Source: Sphingopyxis sp. (lineage in GTDB: Bacteria; Pseudomonadota; Alphaproteobacteria; Sphingomonadales; Sphingomonadaceae). From it: 64,000 nucleotides of DNA. Shown here one piece after another: positions 22,613-30,100 of the stretch. The position numbers and the translations under genes were made by a program. The DNA lies in contig JAEMRT010000004.1 of assembly GCA_016463225.1 (NCBI GenBank), positions 1 to 64,000 on the forward strand, written 5' to 3'. Positions within the stretch are counted from its first letter, which is position 1. Every line of letters starts with the position of its first letter. A model generated the notes under the pieces. That model ran no database searches and was not told the DNA's origin. It worked only from the letters and a program-made list of their open reading frames with translations.

Positions 22613-24982
22613 ATGTCCACGCATGCCCGAATGCTGCCCGCCGCCTATGCCACGGTCTCGCTTGTCGCGCTGGCAATTGCCACGCCGGCCTATGCGCAGG
22701 ACGCGCCCGCCGACGACAATCAGGGCGCCTTGCGTGAAATTGTCGTCACCGCCCAGAAGCGCGAAGAAAGCGCCCAGTCGGTGCCGGTGGCCATCACCGC
22801 ACTGGACGCCGAAGCCTTGGATACCGGCATGGTGCAGGACATCCGTGATGTCGCAGGCCGCGTTCCCAGCCTGGTGATCGACAGTGTTTCGGCAGGCCCG
22901 AGCGCTGCCGCGATTTCCATTCGCGGCATATCATTCGAAGATATCGAAAAAAGCTTTGACCCGACCGTCGGCGTTGTTGTCGATGGCGTCTTTATCGGGA
23001 CCAACACCGGCCAGTTGCTCGACAGCTTCGATCTGCAAAGCCTGCAGGTGCTGCGCGGGCCGCAAGGGACATTATTCGGGCGCAACACGATCGGCGGCGT
23101 CATCGAAGTGAAGCGCAGCACGCCGACCGACGACGCCGGCGCCAAAGGCCGGTTTTCCTATGCCCGGTTCGACACCAAAAGCGCGCGCCTTGTCCTGAAC
23201 AGCGGCAAGCTGGGTGACTTCATCGCGCTCAAGGCTTTTGGCTATTATGACAAGACCGACGGCTTTGTCCGCAATATCAGCACCGGCGGCCGCGACGGGA
23301 AGTATGAAACGCTGACCGGCGGGGTTACCGCGCTGATCGAGCCGAGCAGCGATTTTTCGGCCGAGATCACCTATGAACATACCCGCGAGCGCGGCGAAAC
23401 CGTTTCGATCCCGGCGTCGTCGAGCCTCGACCTGATCTGTCTGGCCGCAGGTGTGCCCGGATTTTCGCCGGTCGCCGAGTGCAACCGCTTCGCGCTTCCC
23501 GATCGCGGCGTCGGGGCGACCTATCAACTGGCGCCGCATGACGTCACCAACGACACCGACGCGCTGACCGGAAACATCACCTGGTCGCTGGGCGACAATC
23601 TGACGCTCTATTCGGTCACCGGCTATCGCACCAACGACGAAAATGTGGCGCAGGATTTCGATGGCAGTTCAGCCGACTTCTTCGCCACCCGGCGTATCCA
23701 GCAATTCGAACAGTTCAGTCAGGAACTGCGCGTCGTTGCGGAAATCAGCGATGCGGTCAATCTGCTGGTCGGCGGCTATTATTACACCAGCAATTACCAG
23801 TTGGACCAGTTCACCCGGCTGGGCCCGGTGCCCTCGCAATCGCCGGCGGGAGCGACGCTGCGCGCCTATACCGACAACAAGGCAACATCCTATGCCGGGT
23901 TCGCCGACGCGCAATTCACGCTAACCGACAAATTCAAACTGTCGGTCGGCGGCCGATACACGCGCGACAAAAAGGAAGCTTTCAACAATTATGGTCAGGT
24001 CGTCGGGCTCGTCGAACTCAGCCTGCCGACGTTCGACGGGAAGTCGTGCGTTGCCGCGACGGGGGTGTTCGGGCCCGGACCGCTTGCTGGACTGCCCGTA
24101 TTCGGTGCGGCCAATAATTGTTCGGGTGAGAAGTCGTTCGGAAAATTCACCTGGCGCGCCAACGCGACCTATGAAATCGGCGACAACAAAATCATCTACG
24201 GATCCTATTCGACCGGCTTCCGGTCGGGCGGTTTCAACGGGCGAGCAGCGTCGCCGACATCGCTTGGCCCCTATTTCCCGGAAACCGTCGATGCGTTCGA
24301 GGTCGGTTTGAAGGCCGACTGGCTGGACCGCAGCTTGCGGACGAACATTGCCCTGTTCCACACGAAATATGACAACAAGCAGGAAGAGGTCGTCCAGCCA
24401 TCCCCGCCGGGATCGGCTCAGCCGCAGGAGACGGTCGTCGGCAACGCCGCCTCGGCGACGATCACCGGCGGTGAAATGGAAATCATCATCCAGCCCTCCG
24501 ACGAGCTGAACTTCACGGCTTCGGCAAGCTATCTCGACGCCAAATATGGTACATTCCTCAAAGATTTGAACAGGGACAATATCGGCGACGACGTGTCGAC
24601 GCTGACCTTGCGCCGGGCGCCGAAGTTCCAGATTTCGACGGGGGTCAATTATTCGAAGGAGATGGGTTCGGGGCGTCTGGATGCGAATCTGTTGCTGCGT
24701 TTCCAAAGCAAGACGGCGACCTGTATCGCGGCAGACCGGCCGATTGTGTTTGGTGCCGTTACCAATGATTTCCGCTGTTTCACCAAGGACCGCGAGAATC
24801 TGTCGGGGCAGGTTTCCTACACCTTCTTTACGGGCAGCGGCGAAGTCAGTGTTGCCCTGTTTGGCCGCAATTTGACCAACGTCCGTGACATTGGCAGCAC
24901 CCTGCCGGTGGCCGGCCTGTTCACCTTTTCGGGCGCTATCGAACCCCGCACCTATGGCGTCGAACTCGGCTTCAAATTCTAG
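22613..24982 (+). CDS. TonB-dependent outer-membrane receptor
   Basis: A 789-residue outer-membrane receptor. A signal peptide (hydrophobic TVSLVALAIATPAYA, cleavage before QDAP) is followed by a TonB-box-like EIVVTAQKREESAQ and the plug domain (SIRGISFEDIEKS, then LRGPQGTLFGRNTIGG). The beta-barrel ends in the aromatic YGVELGFKF. The plug motif VTAQKRE and LRGPQGTLFG are typical of the large sphingomonad receptor group often found with catabolic genes. It is followed after 20 bases by a carotenoid-oxygenase gene, so it probably imports that enzyme's substrate. The start at 22613 is preceded by GGGAGG; the frame upstream overlaps the SDR and is not supported. Confidence 0.93.
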   Translation: MSTHARMLPAAYATVSLVALAIATPAYAQDAPADDNQGALREIVVTAQKREESAQSVPVAITALDAEALDTGMVQDIRDVAGRVPSLVIDSVSAGPSAAAISIRGISFEDIEKSFDPTVGVVVDGVFIGTNTGQLLDSFDLQSLQVLRGPQGTLFGRNTIGGVIEVKRSTPTDDAGAKGRFSYARFDTKSARLVLNSGKLGDFIALKAFGYYDKTDGFVRNISTGGRDGKYETLTGGVTALIEPSSDFSAEITYEHTRERGETVSIPASSSLDLICLAAGVPGFSPVAECNRFALPDRGVGATYQLAPHDVTNDTDALTGNITWSLGDNLTLYSVTGYRTNDENVAQDFDGSSADFFATRRIQQFEQFSQELRVVAEISDAVNLLVGGYYYTSNYQLDQFTRLGPVPSQSPAGATLRAYTDNKATSYAGFADAQFTLTDKFKLSVGGRYTRDKKEAFNNYGQVVGLVELSLPTFDGKSCVAATGVFGPGPLAGLPVFGAANNCSGEKSFGKFTWRANATYEIGDNKIIYGSYSTGFRSGGFNGRAASPTSLGPYFPETVDAFEVGLKADWLDRSLRTNIALFHTKYDNKQEEVVQPSPPGSAQPQETVVGNAASATITGGEMEIIIQPSDELNFTASASYLDAKYGTFLKDLNRDNIGDDVSTLTLRRAPKFQISTGVNYSKEMGSGRLDANLLLRFQSKTATCIAADRPIVFGAVTNDFRCFTKDRENLSGQVSYTFFTGSGEVSVALFGRNLTNVRDIGSTLPVAGLFTFSGAIEPRTYGVELGFKF

Positions 24983-25002
24983 CATCCAGGGGTGATCGGC
25001 TG

Positions 25003-26454
25003 ATGGCCAAGGCATTTTTCGATCACCCCTTTCTGTCGGGGCATCATCAACCGGTGCGGTTCGAGGCGAACGCCCCCGACCTGATCGTCGAGGGCGAAAT
25101 CCCCGACGACCTCGTCGGCGTCTTTTATCGCAATGGCCCCGAACCGCTCTATCCGACGCGCGAAGGCGACTACCACTGGTTCGACGGCGACGGCATGGTC
25201 TATGCCTTTCATATCGAGGGCGGCCGCGCCGCGATGATCAACCGCTGGGTGCGGACCGAGAAGTTCGAGCTGGAGAAGGCGGCGGGCCAGCGATTGTTCG
25301 GGATGTTCGGCAACCCGATGACCGCCGACCCGTCGGTGGCGGACAAACGCTACAACACCGCCAACACCAATATCATCGTCCATGGCGGCAAATTGCTCGC
25401 GCTGATGGAGGGCGCGCCCGCGGTGGAGCTCGATCCCCGCACCCTCGCGACGCTGGGCGAGGAACATTATGGCGGAATAATCACGACGACCTTTTCGGCG
25501 CACCCGAAGGTCGATCATGCGACCGGGGAGCTGATCAACCTGGGGGCCGGAATCAACGGCCCGATGGGAGCGCCGCAGATCCGTTACGATGTGATCGATA
25601 CCGCGGGAAAGGTGCGCAAAACCGAGCTGATCGATATGCCGCACAACGCGCTGATGCACACCTTTTTCCTGACCGAAAACTGGGTGGTGTTTCCGGTGAT
25701 CCCGATCGACGCCGATCTGGGCCGCTTTATGAAGGGCGGGCCGATGACGGCATGGGTCAACGGTCGCCCGACCAAATTCGCGATCATGCCGCGCGAAGGA
25801 TCGGCGAGCGACGTGCGCTGGTTCGAATATGAACCGCGCCACATGTTCCACGAACTCAATGTGTGGGAGCAGGACGGCAAGATCATCGCTGACGTCGCCG
25901 CCGCCAACGGCACCGCTCTCTTCCCCGACGAAACAGGGGTCAAGCGAACCCACGGCGACACGCAGCAGAGCCTGCGCCGCTGGACGATCGACCCGTCGGG
26001 CGAAGGCACTTGGCTGAAGGAAGAAACGCTCAACGAGCGCGACATCCAGTTCCCGCGTCCCGACGACCGTTTCATGACGCGCGCGTCGCGCCACAGCTTT
26101 GCCAATATCAATCTGCACAGCCGCGACGGCCGCGCCGAGGGGATGGACACGGTGCTGCGCTTCGACACGGTGAGCGGCGCGGAGGATTATTACCACTTCG
26201 GCAACGGGGCTGCGTGCGGCGAACTGATCTTTGCACCGAAAGTCGGCGCGCAGGGCGAGGGCGACGGCTATGCGATGACGCTGGTCCACCGGGCCGGCGC
26301 GGCGACGAGCGAGCTGGCGATCTTTGCCGCGCTCGACATCGCCGCGGGGCCGGTCGCGACGGTACATGTGCCGTTCCGCGTGCCTTCGGGTTTCCATTGC
26401 AATTTCTATTCGGCCGACTCCAGTCTCTACCGGCAGGCGTTCGGAAACGCCTGA
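25003..26454 (+). CDS. Carotenoid/stilbene cleavage oxygenase (RPE65 family)
   Basis: A 483-residue non-heme iron dioxygenase predicted as a seven-bladed propeller. The four iron-binding histidines can be placed: His167 (SAHPKVD), His219 (ALMHTFF), His283 (MFHELNVWE) and His465 (SGFHCNFY). The N-terminal DDLVGVFYRNGPEPLYP and HWFDGDGMVYAF are family signatures. It cleaves a C=C bond in apocarotenoids, or in lignin-derived stilbenes as in sphingomonad lignostilbene dioxygenases. Position between a TonB receptor and an acyl-CoA synthetase suggests a catabolic role with uptake before cleavage and CoA activation after it. Substrate is unproven. Confidence 0.9.
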   Translation: MAKAFFDHPFLSGHHQPVRFEANAPDLIVEGEIPDDLVGVFYRNGPEPLYPTREGDYHWFDGDGMVYAFHIEGGRAAMINRWVRTEKFELEKAAGQRLFGMFGNPMTADPSVADKRYNTANTNIIVHGGKLLALMEGAPAVELDPRTLATLGEEHYGGIITTTFSAHPKVDHATGELINLGAGINGPMGAPQIRYDVIDTAGKVRKTELIDMPHNALMHTFFLTENWVVFPVIPIDADLGRFMKGGPMTAWVNGRPTKFAIMPREGSASDVRWFEYEPRHMFHELNVWEQDGKIIADVAAANGTALFPDETGVKRTHGDTQQSLRRWTIDPSGEGTWLKEETLNERDIQFPRPDDRFMTRASRHSFANINLHSRDGRAEGMDTVLRFDTVSGAEDYYHFGNGAACGELIFAPKVGAQGEGDGYAMTLVHRAGAATSELAIFAALDIAAGPVATVHVPFRVPSGFHCNFYSADSSLYRQAFGNA

Positions 26455-26472
26455 GAAAGGAAGAGGACGTCC

Positions 26473-28053
26473 GTGAAGATGCCAGCGTTTCAGCGGATCG
26501 CCGACGTGGCGCGGATCAATGCCCGCGAGCGGCCCGACCGCATCCTCTTCCATTTTGAGGGGCACGCGACGAGCTACGCCGACTTCGATACGAACAGCAG
26601 CTGCGCCGCGAACGCGCTGATTGCGCTGGGGCTGAAACCCGATGATCGGGTTGCCTATCTCGGCAAGAATTCCGACCTCTATTTCGAATTGCTGATGGGC
26701 GTCGCCAAGGCGGGCGGCGTGATGACCCCCGTCAACTGGCGCCTCGCGGTGCCCGAGATCGCGTGGATCATCGACAATTGCGGCGCGCGCGTCCTGTTCG
26801 TCGGGCCCGAATTTACCGACCTGATCGCCGCGAACCGCAACGCGCTTCCCGGCATTACGCACGTCATCGCGACCGAAGGCACGGCAAGCGGCTTTCCCGA
26901 CTATCGTAGCTGGCGCGACACCTTTGCCGATACCGATCCCGACGTCGCGCGTGACGAGCAGGACGCGGTGATCCAGATGTACACCTCCGGCACCACCGGC
27001 AAGCCCAAGGGCGCGGTGCTGACCAACGGGTCGGTGCTGCGCTCGCGGCTCGACCGCGATCCGGCGCTGCAAGCCGACTGGGAACGCTGGGAGGAAGGCG
27101 ACGTCGGGCTCGTCGCGATGCCTTGCTTTCATATCGGCGGCACCGGTTATGGCATCACCGTGATGACCAACGGCGCGACCGGGGTGATCACGCGCGAGTT
27201 CGATCCCGGCGGCGTGCTCGACCTGATCGAGGCCCATGGCATCTCGAAAATCTTCATGGTCCCCGCGGCGATGCAGATCATCGTCAATCAGCCGCGGGCG
27301 CGCGAAGTCGATTTCTCGCGCCTGCGCCACATCGCCTATGGCGCCTCGCCGATCCCGCTCGACCTCTTGCGCCAGTGCCTCGACATCTTCCAGTGCGGCT
27401 TTGTCCAGATGTACGGGATGACCGAGACGTCGGGCACGATCGCGGCACTGCCGCCCGAGGATCATGATCCGGCGGGCAACGAGCGGATGCGGTCGGTCGG
27501 CAAACCTCTGCGCGGCGTCGAGATGCGGGTGATCGATGCCGAGGGCAATCCCCTGCCACCGCGCGAAATCGGCGAGATTGCGATTCGCACGCAGGCGAAT
27601 ATGCGCGAATATTGGGGGCGGCCCGAAGCCACTGCAGAGACGATCGACGGCAATGGCTGGCTGCGCACCGGCGACGCGGGCTACACCGACGAAGACGGCT
27701 ATTTCTACCTGCACGACCGGGTCAAGGACATGATCATCTCGGGCGGCGAGAATGTCTATCCGGCCGAGGTCGAGAATGCGATCTATGGCCACCCCGCGGT
27801 TGCCGATGTCGCAGTGGTGGGCGTCCCCGACGACAAATGGGGCGAGGCGGTGAAGGCGTGCGTCGTGCTGAAGGACGGCGAAAGCGCCGACGCCGGCGAG
27901 ATCATCGGCTGGGCGCGGACACGGATCGCCGGCTATAAATGCCCCAAGTCGGTCGACTTCATCCCCGCGCTGCCGCGCAACCCGTCGGGGAAGATCCTGC
28001 GCCGCGAACTGCGCGCACCCTATTGGGAAGGCCGCGAACGGCAGATTGGCTGA
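26473..28053 (+). CDS. AMP-forming acyl-CoA synthetase
   Basis: A 526-residue ANL-superfamily ligase that activates a carboxylic acid as its CoA thioester with ATP. The P-loop-like motif MYTSGTTGKPKGAV is at about 172-185, then YGMTET, then the hinge region GWLRTGDAGYTDEDGY. The C-terminal NPSGKILRREL carries the catalytic Lys. A GTG at 26473 with GAGGA five bases upstream is chosen; ATG 26479 is the alternative. It follows the carotenoid oxygenase after 18 bases. A cleavage product that becomes an acid would be a fitting substrate. A palindromic repeat lies just after its stop. Confidence 0.92.
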   Translation: MKMPAFQRIADVARINARERPDRILFHFEGHATSYADFDTNSSCAANALIALGLKPDDRVAYLGKNSDLYFELLMGVAKAGGVMTPVNWRLAVPEIAWIIDNCGARVLFVGPEFTDLIAANRNALPGITHVIATEGTASGFPDYRSWRDTFADTDPDVARDEQDAVIQMYTSGTTGKPKGAVLTNGSVLRSRLDRDPALQADWERWEEGDVGLVAMPCFHIGGTGYGITVMTNGATGVITREFDPGGVLDLIEAHGISKIFMVPAAMQIIVNQPRAREVDFSRLRHIAYGASPIPLDLLRQCLDIFQCGFVQMYGMTETSGTIAALPPEDHDPAGNERMRSVGKPLRGVEMRVIDAEGNPLPPREIGEIAIRTQANMREYWGRPEATAETIDGNGWLRTGDAGYTDEDGYFYLHDRVKDMIISGGENVYPAEVENAIYGHPAVADVAVVGVPDDKWGEAVKACVVLKDGESADAGEIIGWARTRIAGYKCPKSVDFIPALPRNPSGKILRRELRAPYWEGRERQIG

Positions 28054-28072
28054 CCGCCAACGCCCCGATACT

Positions 28073-28153
28073 GTCATTGCGAGGAGTGAAGCGACGCGGC
28101 AATCCAGAGCCCGAGCAATCCGCTCTGGGTTGCTTCGCCTCGCTCGCAATGAC
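28073..28153. repeat. REP-like imperfect palindromic repeat
   Basis: A long imperfect inverted repeat. The outer arms GTCATTGCGAG (28073-28083) and CTCGCAATGAC (28143-28153) match perfectly, and the inner arms AATCCAGAGC (28101-28110) and GCTCTGGGTT (28122-28131) pair with one G-U. The CATTGCGAG...GAAGC...AATCC style is that of the dispersed palindromes common in alphaproteobacterial genomes. It lies between the convergent acyl-CoA synthetase and SDR genes, where it may also act as a two-way terminator. No second copy is in this window. Confidence 0.8.
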
Positions 28154-28160
28154 GACGTGT

Positions 28161-28973
28161 TTATTGCGCCTGCAACTTGGCCATCGCCGCACCCACCGCA
28201 GCGGCAATATCACCCTCCTGCGGATTTCCGCGCAGGCGCATTCCGCCATTGGGTTGTAAATTCTCGCCAGTGACAAAGGCTTCGTCGCTCGCGAGCCACA
28301 GGCAGGCGTTGGCGACATCCAGCGATGTATTGAGCCGCCCGAGCGGGTAGCGCGGCAGGAAGGCATCGACCAGGCCGGGGGTCGCAAAGGCGCCCTCGGT
28401 CATCGGCGACTCGGTAAACGCTGGCGACACCGTATTGGCGCGAACGCCGTAAGCGCCGAAATCGTTGGCGACGCAGCGGATCAGCGCCTCGGCCCCCGAC
28501 TTTGTCCCGATATAGGCAGCGTGGTTGCTCACCGGAGAATGCGTCGTCGCCGACGAAATCTGGATGATCGACCCGCCCTGCGGGTCTTTCGCCAGCATGG
28601 CGCCGACGAACGCCTGAAGGAAGTGATGCACCCCGGTGAACTGCAGCGCGACGATGCTCGCCAATTCCTCTTCGGTCACGTCGAGCAAGGGCTTGAGCAG
28701 CCCCCACCCGCTCGCGTTCATCGCAATATCGACCCCGCCCATCTTCGCTTTCGCCGCATCGGCAAGCGCGAACACCGACGCCTTGTCGGTGATGTCGCAA
28801 AGCGCGGCATGGCCGCCGATCTCCGCCGCGAGCGCATCAAGCGGCTCCGCCTTGCGCCCCGCCACCAGCACCGTCGCGCCCTCGCGCGCGAACAGCCGCG
28901 CGGTTACCTGAGCCATATTGCCCGTCGATGCCGCGCCGATGATGACGGCGCGCTTGCCTGCCAGCCTGCCCAT
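28161..28973 (-). CDS. SDR-family oxidoreductase with atypical cofactor loop
   Basis: A 270-residue SDR. The glycine-rich loop reads GAASTGNM in place of the classical GxxxGIG. The remaining motifs are standard: NASGWG, ISSATTHS, and YIGTK with Tyr and Lys. The C-terminus WLASDEAFVTGENLQPNGG is normal, followed by an extra 25-residue tail. The altered loop may change cofactor preference. It is followed upstream, on the same strand and 10 bases away, by the CurA-like reductase gene, so the two form an operon read leftward. Confidence 0.87.
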   Translation of the reverse strand: MGRLAGKRAVIIGAASTGNMAQVTARLFAREGATVLVAGRKAEPLDALAAEIGGHAALCDITDKASVFALADAAKAKMGGVDIAMNASGWGLLKPLLDVTEEELASIVALQFTGVHHFLQAFVGAMLAKDPQGGSIIQISSATTHSPVSNHAAYIGTKSGAEALIRCVANDFGAYGVRANTVSPAFTESPMTEGAFATPGLVDAFLPRYPLGRLNTSLDVANACLWLASDEAFVTGENLQPNGGMRLRGNPQEGDIAAAVGAAMAKLQAQ

Positions 28974-28983
28974 AGCGATCTCC

Positions 28984-29982
28984 CTAGAGTTTCAACAATT
29001 GCTTGCCGCGGTTCTGGCCGCTGAACAGGCGCTTCAACGTCGCGGGGGCATTTTCGAACCCCTGCTGCACATCCTCGCGATAGGTCAGCCGCCCGTCCTG
29101 GACGAAACCCTCGAGCCGTTTGCGGATTGCGGGAAATTCGGCCGCCCAGTCGAGAACGATAAAGCCCGCCATGGTGCCGCGCCGAAAGACCAGGTTGAAA
29201 TAATTCTGCGGTCCGGCGGGCAGCGATCCGGTCTCGTAGCGGCTGATCCCGCCGCAGATCGCGATCCGCGCCCCGGTTGCAATCTCGCCGAGCATGTCGT
29301 TGAGGATCGCGCCACCGACATTGTCGAAAATGACATCGACGCCGCGGGGGCAATGTTCCTTGATCTGCTTGCGCAGATTGCCCGCCTTGTAATCGATTGC
29401 GGCGTCATAGCCCGCTTCTTCGACCAGCCAGCGGCACTTGTCCGCACCGCCCGCGATGCCGACCGCGCGGCACCCCGCGATCTTGGCGAGCTGGCCGACG
29501 ACCGACCCGGTGGCCCCCGCCGCGCCCGACACGAGCACGGTATCGCCCGCGACCGGCCGCCCGACCTTGAACAGCCCGCAATATGCAGTCACTCCGGTGG
29601 TTCCGAGCACCGACAGCATGGCGGTCGGCGGCAGTGACGTGTCGATCTTCACCAACCCGTCGCCGCTCGATATATGCCATTCGGTCCAGCCGGTCGATCC
29701 CATGACGAAGTCGCCCGCGGCAAAGCCGGGATGGTTACTTTCCACCACTTCGCTGATCCCGCTGCCGCGCATCACGTCGCCGATCGCCATCGGCGCGACA
29801 TAGTCGGCGATATTCTCCATCCAACCCTTCTGCGCCGGATCGAAGCCAAGATAGAGCGTCTTCAAAAGCAGTTCGCCCTCACCCGGCGCGGCGATTTCGG
29901 TCTCGACCAGCTGGAAATCGCCTTCCTCGATCCCGCGTCCGCGCGGATGTCCGTTCAGCAGCCATTGGCGCGATGTCGGCAT
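28984..29982 (-). CDS. NADP-dependent MDR reductase (CurA/prostaglandin-reductase-like)
   Basis: A 332-residue zinc-free medium-chain dehydrogenase/reductase. N-terminal RQWLLNGHPRGRG and the substrate-domain motif YLGFDPAQKGWM are typical of leukotriene B4/curcumin reductases. The Rossmann motif is VSGAAGATGSVVGQLAKI, and FDNVGG follows. These enzymes reduce the C=C of alpha,beta-unsaturated ketones or aldehydes with NADPH. It is divergent from the molybdopterin-enzyme operon across a region with a 10-bp inverted repeat. A paralogue is at 32234-33250. The start at 29982 follows GGGAGAG; frame upstream runs through the promoter region and was not used. Confidence 0.88.
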   Translation of the reverse strand: MPTSRQWLLNGHPRGRGIEEGDFQLVETEIAAPGEGELLLKTLYLGFDPAQKGWMENIADYVAPMAIGDVMRGSGISEVVESNHPGFAAGDFVMGSTGWTEWHISSGDGLVKIDTSLPPTAMLSVLGTTGVTAYCGLFKVGRPVAGDTVLVSGAAGATGSVVGQLAKIAGCRAVGIAGGADKCRWLVEEAGYDAAIDYKAGNLRKQIKEHCPRGVDVIFDNVGGAILNDMLGEIATGARIAICGGISRYETGSLPAGPQNYFNLVFRRGTMAGFIVLDWAAEFPAIRKRLEGFVQDGRLTYREDVQQGFENAPATLKRLFSGQNRGKQLLKL

Positions 29983-30024
29983 CGATACTCTCCCTATTCT
30001 TTGCACCGCAACTGCGCCTGCGCC

Positions 30025-30067
30025 TGCGTCGCAACCACCGCCAAAAGTGCCAGTCGATTGCGACGCA
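30025..30067. promoter_or_regulatory. 10-bp inverted repeat in a divergent promoter region
   Basis: TGCGTCGCAA (30025-30034) and TTGCGACGCA (30058-30067) are perfect inverted repeats with a 23-base spacer. They lie between the leftward CurA-like gene and the rightward molybdopterin-enzyme operon. The spacing puts the half-sites about three helical turns apart (33 bases centre to centre), which suits a dimeric regulator. Identity of the regulator is unknown. Confidence 0.5.
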
Positions 30068-30100
30068 TGGGGGCGTAGGGTGCGATCAGGGAGAGAGACG

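Noticed and set aside
24979-28149. 1056-codon open frame antisense to the carotenoid oxygenase and acyl-CoA synthetase genes
   Set aside because: Both sense genes have complete catalytic motifs; the antisense product is repetitive and shows no domain pattern.
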